From the NCBI GenBank assembly GCA_047602185.1, contig JASGHY010000001.1, positions 2,356,001-2,420,000 of the forward strand: 64,000 nt of DNA, written 5' to 3'. Both the position numbers and the translations under genes were made by a program. Source of the DNA: PMP191F sp047602185. GTDB lineage: Bacteria > Bacteroidota > Bacteroidia > Chitinophagales > Chitinophagaceae. The notes under the pieces are model-generated. The model was given only the letters and a program-made list of their open reading frames with translations. It searched no databases and was not told the DNA's origin. Positions 49,858 to 59,900 of the stretch are shown one piece after another (within the stretch, counting starts at the first letter, position 1; every line of letters begins with the position of its first letter).

Positions 49858-52800
49858 TTATTTCTGTGTGATCTCCTTCAGCAGCTCATTTGTTGCTGCT
49901 TCCAGTTGCTGGTCTTTTCCTTTGCTTACTACATTGTATTCGTTCATCAGTTTGATGTCTGGCTCTGTCTGGTGATTTTCCAGGTACAGTCCTTTTACAT
50001 CTTTACAACCTAATGGTGGTACTCCCCAGCGGATACTATTATCCTGCAGGGATTCCCAACCGGCAAAGGTGCAGGTACCAGGTACCGGCATACCTACCAG
50101 CTTACCCAACTGTAATGCCTGGTATGTGTAAGCATAACAATGCCCGTCGCTGTAGTTGGCTTCACCGGCAATAGAAATGCTTGGTTTTGTCCAGCGGAAG
50201 TTAGGTTCAAAACCATTGCTACGCGTATCGGTACTATAGTCCATGAACTTTTTACCACTCAGGAACATTGCCAGGTCGGCAACAAGGTCACCACCGCCGT
50301 TAAAACGTGTATCAATTACAATGCCTTTACGGTTGGCATATTTACCCATTATTTCTTCGTAAGTAGTGCGATATGCTCCATCGTTCATGCCGGGGATATG
50401 TACATAGCCCAACTGGCCATTGCTCATACGATCTACCTCATCCTGGTTGCGACGTACCCAGCGTTTGTACAGCAGGCTGTTCTCTTCGCCCAGTGATACA
50501 GGTTTTATGGTTACTTCTTTTTTAGCAACACCGTCATTGATCACCAGTAAAGTGTATTTACCGGATTTACGGTTCAGGTACTGGCAAAGATCTTTATCGG
50601 GTGTAATAGCTTCACCATCTATTGATTCAATGATCATACCGGCCTTTACATTGTAACCTGCTTTATCCAGCGGACCATCTTTTATCACTTCTTCAATCTT
50701 TACACCATTGCCTTTGTAGCTCTGGTCATAGAATACGCCCAGTGAAGCAGTGAAGTCTCCGTCCATAGCAAAGCTGCTGTAAGAAGCTCCACTGTGGCTC
50801 ACGTTCAGTTCACCCAGCAGTTCGCTCAGCATTTCTGCAAACTCGTAGTTATCGCCAATATAAGGCAGGTATTTTTCGTAATCAGCTTTGTAGCTATCCC
50901 AGTTTACACCGTGCATGCTGGCAGTATAAAAAGTCTCTTTTGTTCTACGCCAAACGTGCTCAAACATGAACCTTCTTTCTGCTGCAACGTCCAATGTAAG
51001 CTCGCCATTGATAGAGATGAAATCACGCTTACCACTGGCTGGTTCAATTTTAGAGATCCCGCCATTGGTAGCCAGGAAGATCACTTTCTGATCTTTATCC
51101 CATACCATGCTGCCACCACCGGCATTTAAAGGAACCAGCATTTTGGTTTCTTTGGTACGCAGGTTGGTAGTCCACAGGTTAGCACCCCTTTCAAAACGTG
51201 CGAGATAATACAGCGTTTCACCATCTTTACTTACCAGTGCATCACTGAGTGATGAAGAGTGAATGGTAAGTTTGGTTTTGCGTTGTGTAAGGTTATCCCA
51301 GTCTATTACTACTGAATCTTTCTTTACGTCTTTTTTCTTGGTAGTATCTGCTTTGGCTTTTATGTCTTCAATTTCTTTATCGAGTGTTGCATCTTCTTTG
51401 GTCAGTTTGAACTTGTCAAACGCTTCCTGTGTAAAGAACATCGCATACACGTCGCTTTGTGCTCCACCACTTTGCGCCACAGATTTTAAACCATCGCGGT
51501 TGCTGAACCACAACATGGCTTTACCACCCATGATCCATTTTGCATTACCATCGTTAAAACCACTCTCTGTAAGGTTTACAACTTTACCCTTTCCATCGGC
51601 CTGGATCAAGCCAACTTCGCCGGGAGCAATACCTGGTACCGCATAGTCAAACAGTATCCATTTGCTGTCAGGGCTCCATTGAAAGTACTGGTCGTTATCA
51701 CCCATTGAAAACAGCTCTTTATCTGTCAGCAAGGTGCGTACCTGTTTGCTGGCAATATTGAAGATCTTCAGGGTCATCCTGTTCTCAATAAAGGCGATCT
51801 CTTTTCCATCAGGAGAGTAAGAAGGTTGGTAATTCTCGTTCTCATTAGCAATTACCGGCGTCTCCTTCAGTATGGTAGAAGCATAGAAGTAAGGTTCTTC
51901 AGCACGTACTCTCTTTGTTTCAAAGATCTTCCATTTGTTATCGCGCTCAGAAGCATACATCAGCGTTTTACCATCCGGCGAAAAGCTTACCAGTCTTTCC
52001 TGCCCGGGAGTATTGGTAATGCGTTTGGTAACGCCACCTTCCACGCTGCTTACAAATACCTCACCACGGAAAATGTAGGCAACCTCTTTTCCATTAGGCG
52101 ATACTGCCATATCACGTACACCGCCGTTTACAGCTACTACCTGTTCGTTATTGCTTTTAACATCTACATTGATGTTTACATTTAACTTCTGTGCCTTACC
52201 GCTTCCTTTCTGTGTGTACAGCTCACCATCGTAGCTGAAGCACATGAGGCCATCATCAGATACGCTGAGAAAACGTACAGGATGTTTTTTGAAAGAGGTC
52301 AGTTGTTGTGTTTTACCACCATCAAGACCCATTTTATGAACATTGAAGGAACCACTTTCTTCACTCAGGTAATAGAAAGCCTGGTCATTATCTGTAAATA
52401 CAGGGCTTCTGTCTTCCCCATTGAAGGAAGTGATCTTGCGGTGAGACCCCTTATCATAATCATATACCCAGATATCGCGGGCAATGGATGAGGTATGATG
52501 TTTACGCCAGGTGTTCTCGCCACCTTTTTTATCCTGGTACAGCATGATCTTACCATTGCGGCTCAGTTTCACTTCTTCAGCCGGCGTGGTCAGGATCTGT
52601 TCTACCCTGCCGCCATTGATGGAAACTTTGTACAGCTCTGGCTGAGAACCTGTAGGGAAAGCCCTGTTGCTGGCAGCATCCATACGGGCCGCACCAAACA
52701 GGATGCTTTTGTTATCAGTGGTAAACTCGTAAGGATACTCCTGTGCGGAGTGGAACGTAACCCTTTTGGGTTCGCCGCCATTTACCGAAATAGTGTATAC

Positions 52801-53067
52801 ATCAAAATTGCCGTAGCGGTCGCTGGCAAATGCAATGGTTTTACTATCATGGCTCCATACCGGCATATAATCATGCGCAGCATGCAGCGTAAGCGGTGTA
52901 GCGGTTCCACCAGCGCTGGGTACAGTGTACAGATCTCCTTTGTAGGTAAATACGATGGTTTTGCCATCGGGTGAAATAGCTGAATAACGCAGCCAGCCCG
53001 GGGTTACCTGGGCAGCCAGCCTGTACGCGGGAAGCGCGGCCAGCAAAAGCAGGAATATTTTTCTCAT
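49858..53067 (-). CDS. Tricorn-like exported S41 protease with TolB-type propeller and PDZ domain
   Basis: The 1069-residue protein starts at the ATG of RKIFLLLLAALP; a longer 5' extension lacks a signal. Signal peptide ends RLAAQ. Residues of about 20-300 and 330-600 contain repeated TolB/WD-like motifs (ISPDGKTIVFTYKGDLYTVPSAGG, WSHDSKTIAFASDRYG, VSPNGKEVAYIFRGEVFV). A PDZ segment (KEVTIKPVS preceded by IIESIDGEAITPDKDLC) and a C-terminal S41 core (NRKGIVIDTRFNGGGDLVADLAMF, EANYSDGHCYAYTYQALQLGKL with the Ser nucleophile, GTCTFAGWE) follow. This matches bacterial tricorn homologues, which degrade peptides in the periplasm. Confidence 0.92.
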   Translation of the reverse strand: MRKIFLLLLAALPAYRLAAQVTPGWLRYSAISPDGKTIVFTYKGDLYTVPSAGGTATPLTLHAAHDYMPVWSHDSKTIAFASDRYGNFDVYTISVNGGEPKRVTFHSAQEYPYEFTTDNKSILFGAARMDAASNRAFPTGSQPELYKVSINGGRVEQILTTPAEEVKLSRNGKIMLYQDKKGGENTWRKHHTSSIARDIWVYDYDKGSHRKITSFNGEDRSPVFTDNDQAFYYLSEESGSFNVHKMGLDGGKTQQLTSFKKHPVRFLSVSDDGLMCFSYDGELYTQKGSGKAQKLNVNINVDVKSNNEQVVAVNGGVRDMAVSPNGKEVAYIFRGEVFVSSVEGGVTKRITNTPGQERLVSFSPDGKTLMYASERDNKWKIFETKRVRAEEPYFYASTILKETPVIANENENYQPSYSPDGKEIAFIENRMTLKIFNIASKQVRTLLTDKELFSMGDNDQYFQWSPDSKWILFDYAVPGIAPGEVGLIQADGKGKVVNLTESGFNDGNAKWIMGGKAMLWFSNRDGLKSVAQSGGAQSDVYAMFFTQEAFDKFKLTKEDATLDKEIEDIKAKADTTKKKDVKKDSVVIDWDNLTQRKTKLTIHSSSLSDALVSKDGETLYYLARFERGANLWTTNLRTKETKMLVPLNAGGGSMVWDKDQKVIFLATNGGISKIEPASGKRDFISINGELTLDVAAERRFMFEHVWRRTKETFYTASMHGVNWDSYKADYEKYLPYIGDNYEFAEMLSELLGELNVSHSGASYSSFAMDGDFTASLGVFYDQSYKGNGVKIEEVIKDGPLDKAGYNVKAGMIIESIDGEAITPDKDLCQYLNRKSGKYTLLVINDGVAKKEVTIKPVSLGEENSLLYKRWVRRNQDEVDRMSNGQLGYVHIPGMNDGAYRTTYEEIMGKYANRKGIVIDTRFNGGGDLVADLAMFLSGKKFMDYSTDTRSNGFEPNFRWTKPSISIAGEANYSDGHCYAYTYQALQLGKLVGMPVPGTCTFAGWESLQDNSIRWGVPPLGCKDVKGLYLENHQTEPDIKLMNEYNVVSKGKDQQLEAATNELLKEITQK

Positions 53068-53371
53068 AAGCGAAATAAATATATGCGGTAATATAGCACA
53101 AGGCACCCTCACAAACTTCATTTTTGTGATAAGCGAACAAGATTTAGAGCACAATTACCCGAAAACCATAAGAGATAAGAGGAAAATACAGAGACACAAG
53201 GTAAGTTTAAAGGTATAAGGTTTAAAGCTTAAGTGATGGCTAAGAGCTTAAAGAGAAAAAGAGAATTGGGCACGCAAAGGCGCGAGAAGATTTAAAGTAT
53301 AAAGTCTAAGGTATAAGAATACAGTTGGTCGTGACTGAAGGATGTTTTATTAGTGGGCAGGAGGTGCTACA
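53068..53371 (+). repeat. Degenerate purine-rich word repeat; no gene
   Basis: The gap has TTTAAAGGTATAAGGTTTAAAG, CTTAAAGAGAAAAAGAG and ACGCAAAGGCGCGAGAAG words, and a second set continues at 53681-53780 (CTCGCGAAGACGCATAAGGCG). These differ from the TACGAAATACGAAG class. No coding frame or RNA gene is seen. Confidence 0.55.
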
Positions 53372-53674
53372 CTACTCAAACCCGATTACCGCATAGGGCT
53401 TATTATAAGGTATGTCTTCTCCATCGGCAGAGAAGTAAGCTATTGGGGTTTCGGCATTGATCTTATCGCCCGGATGCAGATTTCCTTTGGAGGATGGAAA
53501 ACCCGGGCTATTGCTGTAGATATACGCCGGCTGACCATTGAATAACACTTTTGCTATTTTAACGGGTGTAGCCTGGTACATCCCGAAGGAGGTATCAGTA
53601 AATTCTATAAATACCACCTCATCCGAGGGCTGTATAGCTCCATTGTTCAACTGGTAAGTGCAGATAAATGGCAT
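53372..53674 (-). CDS. Small hypothetical protein
   Basis: The 100-residue protein is acidic and beta-rich: MPFICTYQLNNGAIQPSDEVVFIEFTD, VLFNGQPAYIYSNSPGFP and NLHPGDKINAETPIAYFSADGEDIPYNKPY. The GDKINAETPIAYF portion has the shape of a biotinyl/lipoyl-type hairpin, but the AMKM-type lysine motif is absent, so no function is assigned. It has no signal peptide. It stands alone between repeat words, so a small risk of a false gene remains; the amino-acid pattern is protein-like and the frame is open for the whole length. Confidence 0.55.
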   Translation of the reverse strand: MPFICTYQLNNGAIQPSDEVVFIEFTDTSFGMYQATPVKIAKVLFNGQPAYIYSNSPGFPSSKGNLHPGDKINAETPIAYFSADGEDIPYNKPYAVIGFE

Positions 53675-53824
53675 AGCTAAATGTACGAAAAGCTAAGAGT
53701 TTAAGGAGGAAAAAGAGGGAAAGAGCCAACCGCAGTAGTAGGCTCGCGAAGACGCATAAGGCGCGAAGCGGGTTTAAAATTTAAACAATAATTAAAGCCA
53801 ACCTCAGAAGAAAATGCATGGATT

Positions 53825-54658
53825 CTAATTATCCGTAATTACCCGAACAATAAACCGGAAACCAAGCCATATCTCAGGTTTTGTATAGGATATATTTGAG
53901 GTACTGAGCGATTGGGCTGCAAAATGTATATACGAGCCTCCCATGGATACACCTTCAGTCGCAGTCATTTCCGCTGCATTGCCTTGTAAACCATAAAAGT
54001 TATTCCTATCTTTTCCAAACCTGTCAGCTCTTAACAGCTTGTTAAGCTCCCTTTCCTGTTGAATCTCGGCATTCTTTTCAATCTGCGCACCTTTAAAATA
54101 AAATTTTGAAGCCTGGGTTTTAATATCCAGCGTACTATCAAAATTTTGTAACAGCTCTTTATAATCATTTTCGGAAGGAAGGCTTATTGACAATTTATAA
54201 GCACTTTTTTTCAGATATACCTCATTTGAAAGTCGCTCTTTCCATTGACAAAAACGTGTTGCCTGTTGATAACTTATGCCGGTTACAGGCATCAGCATTA
54301 CTGATTCCAGTTTTTTAGTTGCCTGAGCGTTTGATTGTTTTTTTATATGAATCCATGTAACACCATATCCACTGGCTGCAATTGTTACATAGTTGTTATT
54401 TCGTTGTCTAAGTGCTTCAAATAAAAAAGCAGAGGGCAGTGATTGTAGCATGGTTTCATCAGGGAATAAAGACGGGTCATAATCATTATTTGCTATAAAT
54501 TCCAGGTACTCCCGTACTGTTACTTCTGTAGCCCTTAACCCTATTTTTTCTTTATATGGCCAAACACCACCCTGAGATCGGAAATATTTCTTTTGTGCAA
54601 AACAATTCAACATTAAAATACAGCAACAGAAAGTAATCGTTGTTCTAAGAATTAACAT
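53825..54658 (-). CDS. FGE/SUMF1-like (GldJ/K-type) exported protein
   Basis: The 277-residue protein starts at the ATG of LILRTTITFC and has a signal peptide or lipoprotein-like segment (MLNCFAQ). The SUMF1 fold appears as TEVTVREYLEFIANNDYD, VMLMPVTGISYQQATRFCQWKERLSN, SISLPSENDYKELLQ, FYGLQGNAAEMTATEGVSMGGSY and WLGFRFIVRV. The residues that make the catalytic Cys pair in true formylglycine-generating enzymes are not evident, so this is closer to the structural GldJ/GldK group of gliding/T9SS lipoproteins. Its role near the PorP/PKD genes further on is suggestive only. Confidence 0.75.
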   Translation of the reverse strand: MLILRTTITFCCCILMLNCFAQKKYFRSQGGVWPYKEKIGLRATEVTVREYLEFIANNDYDPSLFPDETMLQSLPSAFLFEALRQRNNNYVTIAASGYGVTWIHIKKQSNAQATKKLESVMLMPVTGISYQQATRFCQWKERLSNEVYLKKSAYKLSISLPSENDYKELLQNFDSTLDIKTQASKFYFKGAQIEKNAEIQQERELNKLLRADRFGKDRNNFYGLQGNAAEMTATEGVSMGGSYIHFAAQSLSTSNISYTKPEIWLGFRFIVRVITDN

Positions 54659-54774
54659 ATTGAGGGTCCCTGGGTCTTTACAATCCCAATCCAAGATACT
54701 AAAGTTTTATGCGAACATCCAATTGCAGAGAAATTACCAGGTGTGAAGAGGCGCGAAAGGGTGTCTGTAATTAT

Positions 54775-55113
54775 TTATTGTAATATGTACCTGTTTACAT
54801 GTATTTTATAGCCAAGTGTAGTATCATTATATTTATAAATATCTACAAATTTCAAAGTATCTACTAAAGGCATAGGTATTATCAGAGTTTGAGAACTTCT
54901 TTGCAGTTTTAGTCTTAGCGTATCTACGCCTAAATCCGACTTAAAGAAGAATTGATGATTCAGATCTGCGTCCACAGACATATTCGTATTTAAACAAACT
55001 GCACCAGGAGGTATATGTTTACCCAAAACAATTACAGAATCATTCGTAAAGCAACACATGAATGTTATATAATACCCATGAAAAGGATTCTGCGCCTTAC
55101 TGCTTGTTGCCAA
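54775..55113 (-). CDS. Short hypothetical protein, possibly 5'-truncated
   Basis: The 112-residue frame reads YYITFMCCFTNDSVIVLGKHI, DADLNHQFFFKSDLGVDTLRLKLQ and IIPMPLVDTLKFVDIYKYND. The amino-acid composition is protein-like, with alternating strands. The only start in frame is a TTG directly after an in-frame stop, and no signal peptide precedes it, so this could be the 3' part of a gene whose start was lost. It lies on the minus strand upstream of the SUMF1-like gene. No family is recognised. Confidence 0.4.
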   Translation of the reverse strand: MATSSKAQNPFHGYYITFMCCFTNDSVIVLGKHIPPGAVCLNTNMSVDADLNHQFFFKSDLGVDTLRLKLQRSSQTLIIPMPLVDTLKFVDIYKYNDTTLGYKIHVNRYILQ

Positions 55114-55869
55114 TACCAGCTAACAGTGTATTTAACGTTTAATTATATCCGATCAAAGACTATCCGAAGAAATAAAAGGCTTTCCAAGACGTATTATGTA
55201 AAAACAAAACCCAGCGACTTGTCATTTCAACCGAGCCAGCAGCAATACAACATCATCAACTTGTAATGGCGAAGGGAGAAATCAGAAACCGGCAACAGAA
55301 AGAATATTGCAACCTGGTCAACCTATTACTAATGCAGCTTTCAGATTCCACACCCCGCCTTAATCACTGTATATTGACATAAACATTGTGGCGGGAATTC
55401 GGAATGACAAACTCCCTGTAAGCGTCTGACCTGAAAAGTCTATAAACCAGAGGCCCATTAATATGGATACTTTTTATAAAAAAGGCTTACTGATGGTTAT
55501 GTATCATACAGCTCATGACAGGCACTTCCACTCGGAATTAAAATGATCACCAGTGAACCTTTCTTTCTCTACATCATTTCTTTATGCCTATTTCATAGAA
55601 AGTTTTAATTACTACATCAAATCATTTACCACCTCCAACTCGCTATAACTACCAAACCAATCTTTCCATTCGTTTAACAGGTGCCTGAAATCATTAGTAC
55701 TATTTGCCATCATACCATCCTTTTCCATCTTATAGCTCTATGGACAGCATGGTACAAATATTCGGAGAATTCTACAAAAAACAAACCCCTCCGTGTCCGG
55801 AGGGGCTGTCAGCAGTTGGTATTGGTTACTCTAAGGGAGGGGATTGCGAAAAATGTTTATTGAACAGGT
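55114..55869. other. 756-bp gap without a recognisable gene
   Basis: No convincing gene is seen on either strand. The sequence contains scattered short words but no clear repeat family, and one minus-strand terminator (55770-55805) for the PorP/SprF gene. Short open frames near 55015-55266 and 55681-55863 lack RBS and protein-like composition. Confidence 0.5.
55770..55805 (-). terminator. Terminator of the PorP/SprF-like gene
   Basis: On the minus strand CCCCTCC pairs with GGAGGGG around GGACAC and is followed by TTTGTTTTTTG. It lies about 65 bp beyond the stop of the PorP/SprF-like gene. Confidence 0.82.
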
Positions 55870-56892
55870 TTACCATACATTTTTCGGGCACCAGTCTCCG
55901 TATTTATTACCTATGATAAACCCTATCATTAGCTCATGTGTTCCTTTGCTTACTGTGTTCAGGTTGCTGGTAGTGTAGTCGTAAGCGTATCCTACGTTCA
56001 GCGCGTTACTGATGTTGAGCCCCAGCATACCTGCAAATCCTTCACCGGTCCTGTAACTACCTCCTATCCACATCAGGTCGTGATACTGCAGCTTTGCATT
56101 GATATCTACCTGTACCGGCAACGGGCGTATGTACTTTACCATTACACTGGGCAGCAGGTTAAAATCTTCCGTTAGTAAAAACCTGTAACCCGCCGTTGCA
56201 AACAGGTGCGGTACAAATTTGCCATCCGTAGTGGTTACCGCATCGTTGCCAAATGTTACTTTTTGTGGTACTACCTGTTGCGCACTCAATCCCACAAAAT
56301 AATCTGCACTATACAGGTACAATCCCAACATAAAATCCGGTTTGTACCGGTTCAGCGTTCCGCTGTTGTACACTGCCGGGTCTATCTGCGCCGCCGGGCC
56401 AAAATCCAACTTACTGGTATTTAAACTCAGGTTGGTAACCCCTGCCCCAAAGCCTGCTGCCAGGCTGGTACGCGGGCTTATACCCAAATGGTATGCATAC
56501 GTTACGTATGCAGAAAAATTATTAAGTGGCCCTGTTCTGTCGTTGATTACCTGTAACCCTATTCCGCTGTGTGGTTCTGCTGCCGTATAATTCTCCCAGT
56601 ATCGTTTTCCCCTGGGATTTTCGCCCGGAACTTCAAAAGAAGTGGGCTGCGTGCGAAAATCCTTTTTTCCTATTGGTGCATGTGCCGTAAGATATGTGGT
56701 GACCGGCGCTCCATCTAACCCTACCCACTGATGCCGGTGACTTGCCTTTATATCTATATAATTTTCAATGCCGGTTAGCGCCGGATTGATGATATACTGG
56801 TTGAGTATATACTGTGTGTAATGTGGTTTTTGTTGTGCCTGTACCGTAAAACAACTCATTGCAAGGCAAACCCATAATAGAATCCTCTGCAT
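55870..56892 (-). CDS. PorP/SprF-family T9SS outer-membrane protein
   Basis: The 340-residue protein has a signal peptide (ending VQAQ). The PorP/SprF motif is clear: PHYTQYILNQYIINPALTGIENYIDIKASHRHQWVGLDGAP is split through the N-terminus, then PIGKKDFRTQPTSF, GIGLQVINDRTGPLNNFSAYVTYAYHLG and LGLNISNALNVGYAYDYTTSNL, ending GTHELMIGFIIG. In Bacteroidota these beta-barrels pair with large CHU_C-type secreted proteins and attach them to the cell surface. The 1164-residue PKD protein directly upstream on the same strand is the natural partner (106 bp between). Confidence 0.92.
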   Translation of the reverse strand: MQRILLWVCLAMSCFTVQAQQKPHYTQYILNQYIINPALTGIENYIDIKASHRHQWVGLDGAPVTTYLTAHAPIGKKDFRTQPTSFEVPGENPRGKRYWENYTAAEPHSGIGLQVINDRTGPLNNFSAYVTYAYHLGISPRTSLAAGFGAGVTNLSLNTSKLDFGPAAQIDPAVYNSGTLNRYKPDFMLGLYLYSADYFVGLSAQQVVPQKVTFGNDAVTTTDGKFVPHLFATAGYRFLLTEDFNLLPSVMVKYIRPLPVQVDINAKLQYHDLMWIGGSYRTGEGFAGMLGLNISNALNVGYAYDYTTSNLNTVSKGTHELMIGFIIGNKYGDWCPKNVW

Positions 56893-56998
56893 TACGATTT
56901 GGTTTGTATAGGGACCTGCACAACCGATTCACTGGCTTAGACAAGCAAACTGTCGACGAAGCTGCAAAAAGATCCAGATTTTTTTAATGCGCCGTTAA

Positions 56999-59900
56999 TT
57001 AACGCACTATTGTGACTGAACCACTCATTCGCTCCTTCCCGTTTTTGGGGTTTACTATCCAGTAATAGGTGCCGGTGGGCAGCGGGTGTCCCTGCTGCGT
57101 GCCATCCCATGGTTTTGAATATCCTGTTGAACTGAAAACTTTTTGTCCGTAACGATTGAACACGTCTACCTGGCAATCCGTGTAACTATCCAGATACTGT
57201 ATTACCCAGGTGTCGTTGACTCCATCGCCATTGGGTGAGAAGATATTGGGGATCCGTATTTTTTCAAGGTACTTCACAAACACTTCGTCTTTAGCCATAC
57301 AACCGTCGGATGATGTAACGGTAAGTGTATACGTCATATCCTGTGTAGGCGATACACGCGGTGTTATGATATTGGTATTATTTATAAAGCTATTAGGCGT
57401 CCATTCCACTGCAATATTATTACCTGAAGCATACGCCTGTAATGTTGTGTAGCCTCCCTGCAATACTCCTTTGTCCGGTCCGGCATCTGCCACCGGTGTG
57501 GGGAATACGCGTATATTCTGCTGTGCAGATGTAGTACATCCGTTGGTAGCAGTATAAGTATAGCGTATTACGTGCGTACCGGGTTTTGCTTTGGCGGGGT
57601 CAAACAATCCGCTGGCTGTAATGCCGTCACCACTATATTCGCCTGTGCCGGTAAGCCCCAGCAATTCCCTGGCACTGTTAACGGTAAAAGGCGCAACTTC
57701 TTCGCATACTGCATCCAGCCCATCGAACTGCACCCCCGGATTTGATTTTACAACAATACTTACCCTGCTTTCATTGGGACAACTCTCGCCACTATACACT
57801 ACGTAACGCAGCTGGTATGTTTTAGTACCGGCAGTTCCGGGGTCAGCATACTTGTGCTGATATACTTTGCCCGATGCAGGACTATTGTCTACTGTTTTGT
57901 TGGTGGGATCATTGGTGTAATCCCAATAGATCTCTGTACGGATAATATTACCAATGTCGATGGTTGATGCATCAGTCAGTTTAATGGTATCGGCCGCACA
58001 CAACTGGTTGTTGATAGCGCTGGCATCCATTTTAAATACCGCTTTTGGCTGACCACTATTCACCGTAAATGATTTGGTAGCTATGGTAGCACAACCGTTG
58101 TTGGATGTACTGGTAAGGCCAACACTGTACTGCCCGGCCAACGCATATTTATGGGTAGGGTCTTTAGCTGTTGCAGTACCACCATCTCCAAAGGTCCATT
58201 GATAGGTCATTTGCGATGCAGTACCATCACTGATGGTAGATGTATTGGTAAACTGAGGATTGGCATCATCCACACACACAACGGGTGTTGTAAAATCCAC
58301 CACCGGGTTTACATGCACTTCCACTGTTTTGCTAACGACATTGCTTTTACACCCCAGGTTATCCTGCGATTGCAGGCTGATGGTATAATTGCCTTTCGCC
58401 GGGTAATTATGGGTTACCGGGTTTACATGCGTTACAGTTTCGGTATTGCCATCACCATAGGTCCACACACTTTTGCTTACAATACCTACTGATACGGACG
58501 AATTATTATTGAACGTAATATCTTTTCCTTCGCAGGTAGCGGTGGCGATGGTAAAATCTGCTACCGGGGGCGGACTGATACTTATATAATTATCGTATAC
58601 ATCAGATATACAACCCACATCGCTGATAACCGAGTGTTTTACCTTGATATTAGTTACCGGCGACAGGTACAGGTGTTTGGGGTTTTGTAAGGTACTGGTA
58701 GCACCATCTCCAAAATCCCAGGACCAGGAGGTAAGTGTTCGTCCACCAGCATTGGGTACATCTATAAACTGTACACTATCCGATAAACAGCCTGAATGCT
58801 GAAAAGTAAAGCTGGCCTGTGGGGGATCAAAGATCTCCAGGTCGTAACGAATTTCCTGCACACCATTACAACCATCGCCTGTTGGGTTGTTGGCAACTAC
58901 CATTATAGAATAAGTACCTGCAGTAGGTATAGTATAAGATGTTGGCAAACGATAGCGGTACAATGTACGGCCATTTACCACCCACGATGAATCATAGGCA
59001 GGATTGCTAAGGGTTATATCCGGAAACAATCCATTGAACTTCCATGCTATCAGCGTAGGCTGATAAGGAAAGGTCATGGCAAATTTGAAAGGCGTATTCT
59101 TACAACTGGCCGGGAAGTTTACCGTAGCATAATCATTCCGGATACTGATAAACTGGTACAGGTCTTTCAGGTTGGTACCGGCCGAGTAGCCATAAGATTC
59201 TGTATTGCCAAACCCGTAGGCGATGGCATTGAAAGGAGTATCGCAAACAAGATTGTGGTTACCGAGCGACACCGGGATCTGAGCATAAGCATAACTGGCA
59301 TCTACCGGGTGTGGTTTAAATGCGTAAGCATAGGTAGCACCGTCTATCTTAAAAGTATTAATAGCCCCGGGGGTATTCTGGATCACCACGTTTACATAGT
59401 GGGCATTGTTTTGCTGGTTGATCAGCCGAAGGGATGTCAGCGTCACATTGCTGATGGTTTGCTCCACCGGGTTCAGGTAGATCATTTCCGGGTCGCCGTT
59501 GTTGGTATTTTCCCCGCAGGACTGCGTGGTAAAATACTGCGCTACCAGGATGGGTTTGTCGGCTTCAATTACATGTGGGCTAACATCGTTGAACTGGTAA
59601 TAAAATCCATCCGTAAATGCCCCGGACCCAATTACATTGCCGTCTACCTTTACTACGGTAGCCGGGTCGGGTCGCATTACCCGGTAATAGTTCATGGGAC
59701 GGGTAACACTGGGTACCGTCACATATTTTTTGCCCCAGGTAGAAGTGGGATACATCTGCTGCACCAGGTTGTCGGACGAAGTAACATTGCTGACACAACC
59801 GATACCGATACGTCCGCTACCGCAAAACACGGCGATCCTTTTACAACCGCCACCATTGTTTACCGATTTAATGGTGGAACCGGTAAGATCGGTAGAGGAC

